DNA from: Pseudomonadota bacterium
Lineage (GTDB): Bacteria; Pseudomonadota; Alphaproteobacteria; UBA9655
Direction: 5' to 3'
NCBI GenBank assembly: GCA_018242065.1
Contig: JAFECQ010000015.1
Span: forward strand, 54,125 to 118,124
Length of the DNA stretch: 64,000 bases
Shown here: one piece after another, positions 34,232-44,014 of the stretch
How the letters are laid out: each line of letters starts with the position of its first letter
Numbering within the stretch: the first letter of the stretch is position 1
Notes under the pieces: model-generated
What the model saw: only the letters and a program-made list of their open reading frames with translations
Database searches by the model: none
Told to the model about the DNA's origin: nothing
Made by a program: the position numbers and the translations under genes

Positions 34232-36175
34232 TTATGTATCCAAAAAGCTACGTAGCTTCCTTGAACGGCTCGGATGCTTCAGTTTACGTAAAGCCTTGGC
34301 TTCGATCTGACGGATACGTTCACGTGTGACGGCGAATTGCTGGCCAACTTCTTCTAAGGTGTGATCCGTATTCATCCCAATTCCAAAACGCATGCGAAGC
34401 ACACGCTCTTCACGAGGAGTCAGGCTGGCAAGAACGCGGGTTGTTGTTTCGCGCAAGTTCGAAAGCACAGCGGCATCCACAGGAACGACGGCATTTTTAT
34501 CTTCGATAAAATCACCCAAATGACCATCTTCTTCATCTCCGATGGGCGTTTCAAGGCTGATAGGTTCCTTTGCGATTTTCATCACCTTGCGAACTTTATC
34601 AAGAGGCATTTTCAATTTTTCAGCAAGTTCCTCAGGCGTGGGCTCGCGACCAATTTCATGAAGCATTTGGCGAGATGTTCTCACCAATTTATTGATCGTC
34701 TCAATCATATGAACGGGGATACGGATGGTGCGTGCTTGATCTGCAATCGAGCGTGTAATAGCTTGACGGATCCACCAGGTTGCGTATGTTGAAAACTTGT
34801 AGCCGCGTCGATACTCAAACTTGTCGACAGCTTTCATTAAGCCAATATTTCCTTCCTGGATTAAATCCAAGAATTGGAGACCGCGGTTAGTGTATTTTTT
34901 TGCAATTGAAATAACGAGACGAAGATTGGCCTCAATCATCTCTTTTTTAGCGCGGGAGGAATCTCTTTCTCCCTTTTGAACTGTACCTACAATACGCCTT
35001 AATTCAGAAATAGGAAGTCCTGCTTCAGCAGCGACTTCTGCGATAACCTGGCGTATCTCAATTGCTTCGTTTTTGTGCTTTTCTAGAAAAGTAAGCCATC
35101 CCTTTCCTGAAAGGGTTTCAAGTTTACTAAACCATTCAGGGGCAAGTTCACTTTCATAATATTGTTCTAGAAATTTTTCGCGTTTAACACCAGCAGATTC
35201 TGCTAAGCGCAAAAGACGCCCTTCAAGGCCTACTAATTTACGATTAAGCGTATAAAGCTGCTCGACGAGTTGTTCAATACGGAAAGAATTAAGGTGAATT
35301 CCTTCCATAAGTTCAATAAGCTTATGACGATGTTCTTCATACTTCGCTTCAACTGATGCTGTGGGTTTTTTCCCTTCTTGAAGAATATTAAGACGTTGTT
35401 CTTGAAGCTTTCTAAGTTGCGTATAGGTCTTTGCAATTTGATCAAATGTCTCAACAACTTTAGGACGTAAGGCGTCTTCCATAGCAGATATAGAAAGACC
35501 GCCTCCCTCCTCATCGCTAAAGCCGCCTTCTTCTTCCAAAGAGTCTTCAACAATTGGAGGATCAACCATCAAGGTGTCTACTTCAAAATCTTCAGAGTTA
35601 GCTTCTTCATCGGAAGGACCATGGGTATAAGTTGACTCAATATCAATGATATCACGTAAAAGCATTTGGTCTTGGTTGAGAGCATCTCTCCAAGTGACGA
35701 TTGCTCGGATGGTAAGGGGGCTTTCGCATATCGCACCTATCAACATCTCTCGACCAGCTTCAATGCGCTTGGCTATTTCAATTTCACCTTCACGGGAAAG
35801 AAGTTCAACGCTCCCCATCTCTCTAAGATACAAGCGAACAGGATCGTCAGTTCGACCGGCCTCACTTACCTCAGCAGCTTCTTCATCTTCACTGTCATCA
35901 TCCGTAGCTGCGCGTTTAGGTTTTTCTTCCTGTTCAGCTTCTTCATCTTCGATAATGTTAATGCCCATATCCGAGATCATGGACATAATATCCTCGATTT
36001 GTTCTGAACTTAGCTTATCTTCAGGCAACACTTCGTTCAATTCTTCATAAGTGATATAGCCGCGCTGTTTTCCGTGAGCGAGAAGGTGTTTAATCGCCTT
36101 TTCACTCAACGTTTCTTTGGTGTCTTTCTCTTCAAAAGTATTTGTTTCTGCAGTCGAACTTGACATTGTAGCCAT
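34232..36175 (-). CDS. rpoD: RNA polymerase primary sigma factor (sigma-70)
   Basis: A 647-residue housekeeping sigma factor. Region 1.1 and an acidic segment precede region 1.2 ([22 protein letters not shown]). A long non-conserved insert follows, then regions 2.1-2.4 ([57 protein letters not shown]), region 3 and region 4.2 ([20 protein letters not shown]). The ATG at 36175 has AAAGGA eight bases upstream; 36184 is the longer option. It lies just downstream of dnaG, the usual macromolecular-synthesis operon order. Confidence 0.97.
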   Translation of the reverse strand: MATMSSSTAETNTFEEKDTKETLSEKAIKHLLAHGKQRGYITYEELNEVLPEDKLSSEQIEDIMSMISDMGINIIEDEEAEQEEKPKRAATDDDSEDEEAAEVSEAGRTDDPVRLYLREMGSVELLSREGEIEIAKRIEAGREMLIGAICESPLTIRAIVTWRDALNQDQMLLRDIIDIESTYTHGPSDEEANSEDFEVDTLMVDPPIVEDSLEEEGGFSDEEGGGLSISAMEDALRPKVVETFDQIAKTYTQLRKLQEQRLNILQEGKKPTASVEAKYEEHRHKLIELMEGIHLNSFRIEQLVEQLYTLNRKLVGLEGRLLRLAESAGVKREKFLEQYYESELAPEWFSKLETLSGKGWLTFLEKHKNEAIEIRQVIAEVAAEAGLPISELRRIVGTVQKGERDSSRAKKEMIEANLRLVISIAKKYTNRGLQFLDLIQEGNIGLMKAVDKFEYRRGYKFSTYATWWIRQAITRSIADQARTIRIPVHMIETINKLVRTSRQMLHEIGREPTPEELAEKLKMPLDKVRKVMKIAKEPISLETPIGDEEDGHLGDFIEDKNAVVPVDAAVLSNLRETTTRVLASLTPREERVLRMRFGIGMNTDHTLEEVGQQFAVTRERIRQIEAKALRKLKHPSRSRKLRSFLDT

Positions 36176-36233
36176 CAGATTCATCCTTTAAATTAATAAA
36201 ACACTAAACCATATTTAGTGCTAAATACACAAC

Positions 36234-37982
36234 TCAATCCTGCACAAATGTGCTTTTTTTCAACATTTTTAACCGATGCCATGCCTCGACTGACATTTCA
36301 TCAGCTAAATGATCTCGCGCACTTTTGAGGTCATTGCCCCCTAAAGTGTGCTGCATTCTGTTAAAAATTTCTCTCCAACCTTCGCGTGCTTCCTCATAGG
36401 AAGCTGATATTTTAGCAAATGCCCCATGAATAAGCACTTGAGGAGATAAAACCTCAGATACTTCCCTCTCAAATCCTTCAGAGAGAAGAGCATCCTTTAA
36501 GCTTTGTTTATGACCTATACCCTTCCCATAGAATCGTAAAATAGCTTCTCGCATTTCATGAAGCCTGGTCTCTTTAAATTCTAGAAAAGCTAAATCATCA
36601 CTTGTCTCATCTAATAAATTGGGATGATTAAGCAAAATTGCAAGAAGGAGACGCTCTTGAATGAGCGATAAATTCAAATTTCTTATTTTTAAAGCAACAG
36701 CTGGCATTGTTGCTTCTTTTTTCCCAACGATATTTTTGTAAAAAAGATCTTTAAAGGCATAAAGATAACTTTTTTGCACCTCAAGATTTTTGATGGCTTG
36801 GGCTCGAAGGGTATATTGCTGTTGAAGTGCTGTTTTTTGCTCAGGTGTTTTAAAAGTTTTGCCTTGAGTTAAGAATATCCAGAGAGTGTCTATGAGAGAG
36901 CTTGCCTGAAGAAGAATCTCTTGAAAAGAAACGCCTTTTTGAATCAAGCTATCCGGATCTTCTCCCTGTGGGAGAAAAGCAAATCGCAAAGAGTAACCAG
37001 GTTTCAAAAGCGGTAGAACCCGTTCTGCCGCTCGAACGGCTGCTTTATATCCTGCTGCATCTCCATCAAAACATAAAATCGGTTCGGGACTTAATCGCCA
37101 GGCGATTAGAATTTGATCTTCTGTTAAAGCCGTTCCAAGGGGAGCAACCGCTCCCTTATATCCTGCCTGTTGCAGAGAGATAACATCCATATATCCTTCA
37201 ACAATAATAAGAGGATCGGCTTTTTCTTTCTCTTTAGCAAATATATAGCCATATAAAAGCTTTCCTTTTGAAAAGAGGGGGGTCTCGGGGGAGTTGAGAT
37301 ATTTTGGCTCTCCCTTATCTAAAAGACGCCCTCCAAAAGCAACGACTTGTCCCTTTGTATTATGGATGGGAAACATGAGTCGACGACGGAAGCGATCATA
37401 GGGGGTTGTGCTGCCTTCTCCTTGGGTTAAAAGCCCGGCTTTTAAAAGAGTTTCTTCTGAGAATCCTTTTTCCTTTAAATGCGTTTGGAGATTGTGACGT
37501 CCTTCAGGAGCAAAGCCTATAGAAAATTTCTTCAAAGTTTCACGCGTAAGCTTTCGTCGTTCGATATAATGAAAAGTTTCCCCATACTTGCTAAGAAATA
37601 AATTTTTTTGAAACCAAAGACTCGCTTCTTGTACAGCATCTTGGAGAGGAGATAGATCTTCTTGAGGCTCTATTTCACCCTGAGAAAATTCTAGGGGTAA
37701 GGATAAACCTGCTCTGCTAGAAAGTTCTTTTACAGCCTCTATAAAAGTGTAGTTATGGGCTTCCATAAGGAAACGCACAATATCGCCATGGGCGCCGCAT
37801 CCAAAGCAATGATAAAACTCTTTTTCTTCACTAACAGTAAAAGACGGCGTTTTTTCATGATGAAAAGGACATAGTCCAACAAACTCCCGCCCTTTGCGCG
37901 TAAGTTTGACCTTTGCTCCCACAATTTCAGCAATGGAAAGGCGGGAGCGAAGTGTATCCAAAAAACGTCCTTGGTTTTGCAA
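36234..37982 (-). CDS. dnaG: DNA primase
   Basis: A 582-residue primase making RNA primers at replication forks. The N-terminal CHC2 zinc finger is CPFHHEKTPSF with YHCFGCGAHGD near residues 38-66. The Toprim core contains LIIVEGYMDVISLQQ and CFDGDAAGYKAA. The C-terminal DnaB-interacting helical domain is poorly conserved. The start is a TTG at 37982 with AAAGGA five bases upstream. It is followed by rpoD after about 50 bases, as in most proteobacteria. Confidence 0.96.
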   Translation of the reverse strand: MQNQGRFLDTLRSRLSIAEIVGAKVKLTRKGREFVGLCPFHHEKTPSFTVSEEKEFYHCFGCGAHGDIVRFLMEAHNYTFIEAVKELSSRAGLSLPLEFSQGEIEPQEDLSPLQDAVQEASLWFQKNLFLSKYGETFHYIERRKLTRETLKKFSIGFAPEGRHNLQTHLKEKGFSEETLLKAGLLTQGEGSTTPYDRFRRRLMFPIHNTKGQVVAFGGRLLDKGEPKYLNSPETPLFSKGKLLYGYIFAKEKEKADPLIIVEGYMDVISLQQAGYKGAVAPLGTALTEDQILIAWRLSPEPILCFDGDAAGYKAAVRAAERVLPLLKPGYSLRFAFLPQGEDPDSLIQKGVSFQEILLQASSLIDTLWIFLTQGKTFKTPEQKTALQQQYTLRAQAIKNLEVQKSYLYAFKDLFYKNIVGKKEATMPAVALKIRNLNLSLIQERLLLAILLNHPNLLDETSDDLAFLEFKETRLHEMREAILRFYGKGIGHKQSLKDALLSEGFEREVSEVLSPQVLIHGAFAKISASYEEAREGWREIFNRMQHTLGGNDLKSARDHLADEMSVEAWHRLKMLKKSTFVQD

Positions 37983-38017
37983 AATATTCCTTTAATCAAG
38001 TTACAAAAATAGTTTTG

Positions 38018-38461
38018 TTATCGGCTCCTCACGGGAACGAGATATTGAACATTTCCTGCATTTTTAAATGTAAACGTAACTTCAACACTATCTCCAGGAC
38101 TTAAGGGTCGATTAATTTGTTTTAGCATAATGCGATGCCCATTGGGTGCTAATACTGCATTGCCATGGGGAGGAATTGGGATAAAACTAACGATTTTTAT
38201 ATGCGTGATGCTATTATCTACTTCAGGAGCATGGAGCTCGTTTCGAACAGAAGAATTCGTAGCAACAGCGATAAGTTCATCAGACTGGGGGGATGAATTT
38301 GCAATTTTCCCAAAAAGCAAGGCATTTTCATTTGTTGTGGGCTGAATCCAAGGATCCACGATCTGAATCTTTTGATTTTCGTTCATGCGAGCCTTCTCTG
38401 CAAAAGCTGTAGAACTAAGTGCACAAAGAGCAGTAAGTAAAAGAGCAATTTTCGTTTTCAT
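38018..38461 (-). CDS. PCuAC-like periplasmic copper chaperone, degenerate metal site
   Basis: A 147-residue exported protein of the PCu(A)C family (PF04314). Signal MKTKIALLLTALCALSSTAFA; ATG 38461 chosen over a longer upstream frame, which covers an MFS shadow. The family usually binds Cu(I) through the pattern H(M)X10MX21HXM. Here the first part reads ELHAPEVDNSITHIKIV, so the expected methionines are replaced, while the final HRIM is kept. Canonical members deliver copper to the CuA site of cytochrome oxidase. This protein either uses the extra histidines (THIK, PPHG) or has weakened binding. It follows the MFS pair on the same strand. Confidence 0.82.
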   Translation of the reverse strand: MKTKIALLLTALCALSSTAFAEKARMNENQKIQIVDPWIQPTTNENALLFGKIANSSPQSDELIAVATNSSVRNELHAPEVDNSITHIKIVSFIPIPPHGNAVLAPNGHRIMLKQINRPLSPGDSVEVTFTFKNAGNVQYLVPVRSR

Positions 38462-38471
38462 TATTCCATCC

Positions 38472-39776
38472 TTATTTTGTATATTTTTCTTGTATGAGTA
38501 AAATAATAATACACGCAAACACCAATGAAATACTAATAGAACTAACAGCAAAAGAAAAGTCTGCACTCGTATATTCACGAACGCCATTTATGTAATTACC
38601 ATTCCAACTATAATCTAAAAGCCAGCCAATAAAAGGCTGAAAAATAACGCCGCTTAGCATGCAAATCATATTGTGAAATCCGCCTGCTGTGGCACTTGCA
38701 GATAAGGGGTTGAGAGCGCAAGTCATTGAAAAAGCCAAAAATTGTCCTCCCAAAAAGACACCTGCTAAAAACAAGAGAGTAATAAGAAGCCAAAAAGGAA
38801 GAGACGGAAGATAAAAAACGGCAGATAGGCAGAGAAAAGCCCCTAAAGCTGCAATAAAAATAGTGGGCTTATAAGCTTTCAGTCGAGCACACAAAAAGGG
38901 AAACGAAGGAGCCCCAACGCCAATTCCTACGAGTAAAGCTGAATTAATAGCTCCAGCTGTTGATTTGTCGAAACCATAAACAGACATAAAGAAAGGAGGT
39001 CCCCATTGATCTGTGAATCCTGAAAGAGGGACATACATTAAAAAACCATATAAAGCGATGAACCAGCTTTGGGGTTTGCGCATGACTTCGATAACACTTG
39101 TCAAAAGACCTTGCTGAGAAGTATGCGCTTCATCATCACCGTGGCTTTTTAAAATCTCGGCTTCTAGGGAAGAGGGGGCCTTGTCTCGGACAATAGTCCA
39201 TGCGAGAGCAGCCAAAGCAAAGCCAACAAAGGCGACAAGCCACATAGAATGCCGCCACCCTGATACTTCAACAAGCCACCCCATGGGATAACCTGCTGAA
39301 ACGCCCCCTACTGTTCCCAGCAGAAGGGTCATTCCTACAACTAAAGGGAGCTTGTGCGAAGGGAACCATAAAGTACCGAGCTTTAAACAGCTCAGAAAGG
39401 CAAAAGCTGAGCCAGCCCCAATCAAAGCTCTTCCCATTGCGGCAAAGGAGAGTGAGTCGGCTGAAGAAAATAAAAGGGCCCCAAGGCTACAAGTGATGGC
39501 TGCGAAGGTAAGCATGCGTCGTGGCTTAAAGCGATCCATTAAAGTGCCGACAGGAATTTGAAGAAATGCGTACGCATAATAATAGCAGGCCGTTAAGGTT
39601 CCTAGAGAACAAGCATCGACGTTAAATGAGATCATGAGATCTTCGGTCATTACGCCGGGTGATACTCTTAACATGAATTGATAGCAATAAAAGAGAGCGG
39701 CACAGCCCCAAACAATCCAGCTTTTAGAAAGGAAAAATGAAGATTTTTTTGTTGCTAAAGATGATAAATTTGTCAT
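38472..39776 (-). CDS. MFS transporter (tandem paralogue 1)
   Basis: A membrane carrier of about 434 residues with 12 helices. The stretch SWIVWGCAALFYCYQFMLRV begins the conserved N-terminus. MFS motif A reads GTLMDRFKPRRML. Helix 5 has GTVGGVSAGYPMGWLVEVSGW. It is about half identical to the next gene by eye. Similar pairs in Legionella and Rickettsiales are annotated as sugar-phosphate or organic-anion permeases, but the substrate is unknown. I start it at ATG 39776; upstream codons to 39839 are open but look unrelated and no clear ribosome site supports either. Confidence 0.85.
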   Translation of the reverse strand: MTNLSSLATKKSSFFLSKSWIVWGCAALFYCYQFMLRVSPGVMTEDLMISFNVDACSLGTLTACYYYAYAFLQIPVGTLMDRFKPRRMLTFAAITCSLGALLFSSADSLSFAAMGRALIGAGSAFAFLSCLKLGTLWFPSHKLPLVVGMTLLLGTVGGVSAGYPMGWLVEVSGWRHSMWLVAFVGFALAALAWTIVRDKAPSSLEAEILKSHGDDEAHTSQQGLLTSVIEVMRKPQSWFIALYGFLMYVPLSGFTDQWGPPFFMSVYGFDKSTAGAINSALLVGIGVGAPSFPFLCARLKAYKPTIFIAALGAFLCLSAVFYLPSLPFWLLITLLFLAGVFLGGQFLAFSMTCALNPLSASATAGGFHNMICMLSGVIFQPFIGWLLDYSWNGNYINGVREYTSADFSFAVSSISISLVFACIIILLIQEKYTK

Positions 39777-39847
39777 GACATGTACTACTTTGTTTCTAAA
39801 AAAACAATAGACTGTAGCCATCTCAAGCCAAAGGGTCAATTAAGAAA

Positions 39848-41116
39848 TCACTCTCGTTTAGGATAAGCCTCTTGAATAAATAGGCTGGTAAGGATGGCAA
39901 GAAGTAAGGCTGTGATGATACTTGTAAGTGCGATTTGATAAGCCGCAGTTGAATACAACCTTATTCCACTGTCATATGCTTCTGCCCAAAAAAGGTCTAA
40001 AAGCCAACCAATAAAGGGCTGAAAAATAACACCACTTAACAAACAAACCATATTTTGAAAGCCAGTAGCCATTCCGCTGACGGATAGAGGATTAATTTCG
40101 CAGACAATTGAATATGCCATAAACTGGCCGCCCAACATGAGTCCAGCTATAAAAAGGATTGAAATGACTGTGAAATTAGGTAACTCTGGGCCATAAATAA
40201 TGATAAGAAAAGGGATGAGAGCTCCTAAGGAAGATCCGAGTAAGGAAAATTTAAATCGTTTTAAATGGTCTGACAGAAGGGCAAAGAGAGGTGTTCCCAA
40301 TCCTACCCCTAAATAAAGGAAGGACGTAGAAAGGGATGCGGCTTGCTTATCCATATGATGAACGTGCGTTAGAAAAGGTACTCCCCACATATCTGCGAAT
40401 CCTGCTAAGGGCACATACATCATAATTCCATAAAAAGCCAGAAGCCAAGTTTGTCTTTTTCTTATAATGACTTTGAGACCTTCCCATATATTTAAAGATG
40501 GGTTGCCGTGCGTGTGATGTTGTTCAATGTAGGTGCGCAGTACTTGAGGAGGGTGATCACGTACGATGCAGGCAATAAGAAGCGCAAGAAGAACACCCCC
40601 TCCAGCGGTAATCCATACTGCATGACGCCATCCCAAGGCATCTACAAGAAATGACATTGGATAACTTCCTGACATAGCGCCTGATGTTCCTAAGAGAAGA
40701 GTTAATCCAACCACGATGGAGATTTTCTGTGGTGGAAACCACAGGGTTCCAAGTTTCATACAGCTTAAGAAGCCAAAGGCAGATCCTGCGCCAATGAGAA
40801 AGCGCCCCATTGAAGCAATCATGACTGTTTCAGCTGAAGCAAAAAGAAGACACCCTCCTGAACATATCAATGCAGCGATCGTTAAAAGCCTGCGAGGGCC
40901 AAACTTATCTAAAAGAGTACCAACGGGAAGTTGAAGTCCGGAATATGCATAAAAGTAAAAAGAAGTGAGAGTTCCGAGGGCACAAGCATCTACATGAAAA
41001 TCAGCCATCAGTTCGTGGGTCATGACACTTGGTGAAACGCGAAGCAAAAATTGATAACAAAAAAAGAGCGCTGCGCATGCCCAAACAATCCAACTGCGAC
41101 CTAAAGAAGGTGCCAT
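39848..41116 (-). CDS. MFS transporter (tandem paralogue 2)
   Basis: A 422-residue, 12-helix carrier, closely related to the preceding downstream paralogue. Shared blocks are SWIVWACAALFFCYQFLLRV, DACALGTLTSFYFYAY, GTLLDKFGPRRLL and FQNMVCLLSGVIFQPFIGW. ATG 41116 follows GAGG at seven bases; an ATG five codons upstream overlaps the ribosome site. The duplication suggests substrate diversification after a local gene doubling. The promoter region upstream (41132-41428) holds only repeat-like sequence. Confidence 0.88.
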   Translation of the reverse strand: MAPSLGRSWIVWACAALFFCYQFLLRVSPSVMTHELMADFHVDACALGTLTSFYFYAYSGLQLPVGTLLDKFGPRRLLTIAALICSGGCLLFASAETVMIASMGRFLIGAGSAFGFLSCMKLGTLWFPPQKISIVVGLTLLLGTSGAMSGSYPMSFLVDALGWRHAVWITAGGGVLLALLIACIVRDHPPQVLRTYIEQHHTHGNPSLNIWEGLKVIIRKRQTWLLAFYGIMMYVPLAGFADMWGVPFLTHVHHMDKQAASLSTSFLYLGVGLGTPLFALLSDHLKRFKFSLLGSSLGALIPFLIIIYGPELPNFTVISILFIAGLMLGGQFMAYSIVCEINPLSVSGMATGFQNMVCLLSGVIFQPFIGWLLDLFWAEAYDSGIRLYSTAAYQIALTSIITALLLAILTSLFIQEAYPKRE

Positions 41117-41284
41117 TAATTTTCCTCTCATGTTTATATAACGGAAGCTTAAGATAAGGAGTTAGTTTTGTCTGTAAAAACAATACCATCATTGCGATCC
41201 GCCGATGCACGAAGTGCTAAGGCAGAGGAGCAATCTAGAATCAGCAAATAGAACGAAAAAAAGGATCAGTCATTAAGACGATGG

Positions 41285-41330
41285 TTCGTAAAAGACTGGA
41301 TTGCTTCGCTCTTCTCGCAATGACGATTTA
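41285..41330. repeat. Partial dispersed repeat (TGGATTGCTTCGC...GCAATGACG)
   Basis: GACTGGATTGCTTCGCTCTT followed by CTCGCAATGACG forms a short inverted unit with the same edge words as the elements at 10847, 23122 and 26851. It lies in the gap between the MFS and outer-membrane genes, which otherwise shows no gene. Confidence 0.6.
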
Positions 41331-41428
41331 GTAAAACGAACTCCTTATCAAACTCAGGTTACATTGCTTTTATAAGAATAAAGCCTATCCGAGTCGGAAG
41401 GGGGTGTAAAGAGAAGGTTTAAGAGCCT

Positions 41429-42289
41429 TTAGAATGTCTTTGTTAAGGTTAATCGCCCTGCAAATGATGTCCAGTTAACATTTTTCAACTTACTTTTAAT
41501 GCTTGTGCCATTTGCAAAATTACGTCGATCGTTTCCGTTGTTGGCGACACGGTTCCAGTGAATGTCTCCTTCACAGCCAAGAGTGACCGTTTTTACAACA
41601 AGATACTGAACGCCTAGTTTTCCCATAAGGCCATAACCATGACCATTTTGTTTCATCGTATTATTTGTCTGGTCTCCTGTGAATTTCCAATTTCCAGAAC
41701 CATTGTAGAAGGAAAGGTTGATAGAGCCTGAAGCTGTCATCGTCCATCTTTGGCCAAATTTTGTTTTTGAATCAAGCCCAACGTAAGGACCATACCACTG
41801 CAATGTGTTTGTTAAAGAGGTCAGGGGATTATCAGAGGTTTTTTTACCGTTTAGCTTAATGCGGTCATAAACAAACCCGAGTTGAGGAATAAGGTCTAAA
41901 GACTTGAGCGGCTTCATATTAAAACCAAAGGCGATATTTGGTCGAAAAGCAAATCCCTTTCCATTTAATGAATTGTTGGTAGGGTTGCCGCTGCCTGGAG
42001 CAGCGAGATAATTGGAGTCAGTCATCTTTCCGCTGAAAAAGTTTGCAAACCCCAAATCGATATACATCTTGTACCGGTCTTTAAAAGTTGTAGTTGTCTT
42101 AATTCCGTAATCGATACCTTGAAGATTTTTCCATTTTTCTGTGCTGCCAGTCTTAGTTTTCCAATTAATGTTATCTTGACGGTATCCAACCAGAGGCGTT
42201 GCATCAAAAGAAACCTTTTGTTTTGCCAAAAGAGGAGAAGATAAAGCCACGCAAAGAGGAGCGGACAATAAAATCAGGAGATGACGCAT
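41429..42289 (-). CDS. Outer-membrane beta-barrel protein
   Basis: A 286-residue protein with signal MRHLLILLSAPLCVALSSPLLA. The mature part consists of alternating amphipathic strands, for example FKDRYKMYIDLGFANFFSG, KGFAFRPNIAFGFNMKP, LDLIPQLGFVYDRIKLNG and GLMGKLGVQYLVVKTVTLGC. It ends in a terminal strand FAGRLTLTKTF with C-terminal Phe. This is the signature of a 12-strand or similar barrel, perhaps of the Pla/omptin or opacity-like class, though no catalytic residues are recognised. The start ATG 42289 has AAAGG upstream; a TTG codon precedes it. Confidence 0.72.
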   Translation of the reverse strand: MRHLLILLSAPLCVALSSPLLAKQKVSFDATPLVGYRQDNINWKTKTGSTEKWKNLQGIDYGIKTTTTFKDRYKMYIDLGFANFFSGKMTDSNYLAAPGSGNPTNNSLNGKGFAFRPNIAFGFNMKPLKSLDLIPQLGFVYDRIKLNGKKTSDNPLTSLTNTLQWYGPYVGLDSKTKFGQRWTMTASGSINLSFYNGSGNWKFTGDQTNNTMKQNGHGYGLMGKLGVQYLVVKTVTLGCEGDIHWNRVANNGNDRRNFANGTSIKSKLKNVNWTSFAGRLTLTKTF

Positions 42290-42441
42290 CAACGAGACCT
42301 TTCTTTTATATCTTAGAATCTTGTTCTCGTGATAATTATTAAGAATTTATTAATATTTTAGCAAGCCTTAAAAATAACATGGCCGATCAAAAAAATTCGT
42401 TTCTTGACCCTCTGTTTATTACTGTTGGTTCACACGTAGGT

Positions 42442-43749
42442 CTAAACGGTGTTGGCTGTTATGGCTTCTATGGTTTTTTCTTTGGCAATCTTAACCCTAA
42501 TTAGGGCGTAAAGAGTGCTTCCAATTGTGACAGTACAGGCACACATTAAGTAATAAGCGACAGAAGTTACACCACCAGCATTCTGGATAAGCCACATTGA
42601 TATAATGGGAGCAAGCCCTCCAAAGGCAATAGATGTAAAATTCCAACAAAAAGCGACGCTTGTGGCTCGAATGTTTGTCGGAAAGGTTTCAGCCACAATG
42701 GGGTTCAAAGTGCCTTCTGTCATACCGATAAAAGCTCCTAGAAGCAAAGACATGATAAAGATTAACGAGGAAAACCCACTCTCTAGAGAATGGATGAAAG
42801 GGGCTACAGAGACAAAAATTCCGATGGTGCCGAATAGAATAATATACCGCTTATTAACTTTATCTGAAAAGTAGCCAAAAACGATTGTGGATAAAGTATA
42901 GCTGACCATAGTCAGTAGATTAAATTGTCCTGCCGTGCGTGAATCATAATGAAGAAAATCAATCATCATGGTTTTTCCAAAGATAAAAACAACGAAAAAT
43001 GAGATCTGTGTCGTCAGGAAAATAGCAAATAAACCAAGTAAGGAAGCTTTGTGATTGCGGAAGAGCTCCATAAGCGGATTACGAATAAGATTTTGTTTTT
43101 CCTTCACAACTAAGAAATCTGGAGTTTCTAAAAGATTTCTCCTCATATAAAATGCTAACAAACTTCCGATTACGCTTATAAAAAATGGAATTCTCCAGGC
43201 ATAAGCGTAAAGCGTTTCTTCCGTAACCCAAGATTCAACAATAAGAATTGTGCATGCACTTAAAACCAATCCCATCCCGACACCCGTTAGAGCAAACGAG
43301 CCAAAAAAACCCCGCTTATTTTGTGTAACAGATTCATATAAGTACACACAAGAGGCTCCGAATTCTCCTCCAAGAGCGATTCCTTGGACAATTCGAAGAA
43401 GGATCAATGTAATGGGAGCTAGAAGCCCTATTTGTTCATAAGTAGGGAGAAACCCGATACAGAGAGTGGGGATAGACATCAGCAATATAGTTATGGTTAA
43501 CATTTTTTTTCGACTGAACTTATCGCCGATATAGCCAAAAATAATTCCACCAAATGGGCGTGCAGCAAGCCCCACTGCAAAGGTCGAAAATGTTAAGATG
43601 ATCGAAACAAAACGATCGTTTGAAGGAAAAAACAGTGTGCTAATGACAGTTGAGAAATAAGCATAGAGAGCATATTCATACCACTCTAACACGTTGCCGA
43701 TGGATGAGGAAACAATTGAGTTTATTATGCTTTTATTGTTTTCTCTCAT
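42442..43749 (-). CDS. MFS transporter, MHS (ProP-like) family
   Basis: A 435-residue carrier of the metabolite:H+ symporter group. Diagnostic blocks: SSSIGNVLEWYEYALYAYF at the N-terminus, VGLAARPFGGIIFGYIGDKF, SRKKMLTITILLMSIPTLCI, LRIVQGIALGGEFGASCVYL and FPTNIRATSVAFCWNFTSIA. Family members import proline, betaine, alpha-ketoglutarate, citrate or shikimate. ProP-like proteins of this kind are numerous in Rickettsiales and relatives. The substrate cannot be assigned. It is a single gene upstream of, and divergent from, the tRNA-Gly gene. Confidence 0.9.
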   Translation of the reverse strand: MRENNKSIINSIVSSSIGNVLEWYEYALYAYFSTVISTLFFPSNDRFVSIILTFSTFAVGLAARPFGGIIFGYIGDKFSRKKMLTITILLMSIPTLCIGFLPTYEQIGLLAPITLILLRIVQGIALGGEFGASCVYLYESVTQNKRGFFGSFALTGVGMGLVLSACTILIVESWVTEETLYAYAWRIPFFISVIGSLLAFYMRRNLLETPDFLVVKEKQNLIRNPLMELFRNHKASLLGLFAIFLTTQISFFVVFIFGKTMMIDFLHYDSRTAGQFNLLTMVSYTLSTIVFGYFSDKVNKRYIILFGTIGIFVSVAPFIHSLESGFSSLIFIMSLLLGAFIGMTEGTLNPIVAETFPTNIRATSVAFCWNFTSIAFGGLAPIISMWLIQNAGGVTSVAYYLMCACTVTIGSTLYALIRVKIAKEKTIEAITANTV

Positions 43750-43828
43750 TAAATGCCTCTATCTAAATTTCATCCTAATGTTCTTTGGTAGTAGGATTCT
43801 ATACAGCGCCAATGCCGAGTCAATAGTT

Positions 43829-43857
43829 TTGATATTTCTTGATTACGGGGCTAGAAT
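43829..43857 (+). promoter_or_regulatory. Sigma-70 promoter of tRNA-Gly
   Basis: TTGATA (43829-43834) and TAGAAT (43852-43857) are separated by 17 bases. Transcription would begin near 43864, about 16 bases before the mature tRNA. Confidence 0.65.
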
Positions 43858-43879
43858 TTCGTATAACCCAGATCTATCA

Positions 43880-43953
43880 GCGGGTGTAGCTCAATGGTAG
43901 AGCAGTAGCTTCCCAAGCTTCAGACGAGGGTTCGATTCCCTTCACCCGCTCCA
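43880..43953 (+). tRNA. tRNA-Gly (anticodon CCC)
   Basis: A 74-nt cloverleaf. The acceptor arms GCGGGTG and CACCCGC pair perfectly; the discriminator is T and CCA is genomically encoded. The D arm is GCTC...GAGC, the anticodon loop TTCCCAA with anticodon CCC (reads GGG), and the T arm GAGGG TTCGATT CCCTT type. The anticodon stem GTAGC/GCTTC has a single U-U mismatch. A good promoter lies upstream, and transposon-end-like repeats follow 23 bases after the gene. Confidence 0.95.
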
Positions 43954-43976
43954 GCCTTCGCTGGTCCGTTCTGGGC

Positions 43977-44014
43977 ACATAGGTAACAGATTATACCGAG
44001 GACATAGGTAACAG
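43977..44014. repeat. Direct repeat ACATAGGTAACAG, likely transposon-end remnant
   Basis: The 13-mer ACATAGGTAACAG occurs at 43977-43989 and 44002-44014, a 25-base period, within GGGCACATAGGTAACAG and GAGGACATAGGTAACAG. The arrangement resembles the doubled terminal repeats I associate with IS481-family ends (reverse complement TGTTACCTATGTCC). No transposase gene is nearby, so this would be a solo end beside a tRNA gene. It could instead be an operator for the response regulator gene. Confidence 0.45.

Noticed and set aside
38462..38587. Longer start for the PCuAC-like protein
   Set aside because: It overlaps the MFS gene and would bury the clear signal peptide starting at 38461.
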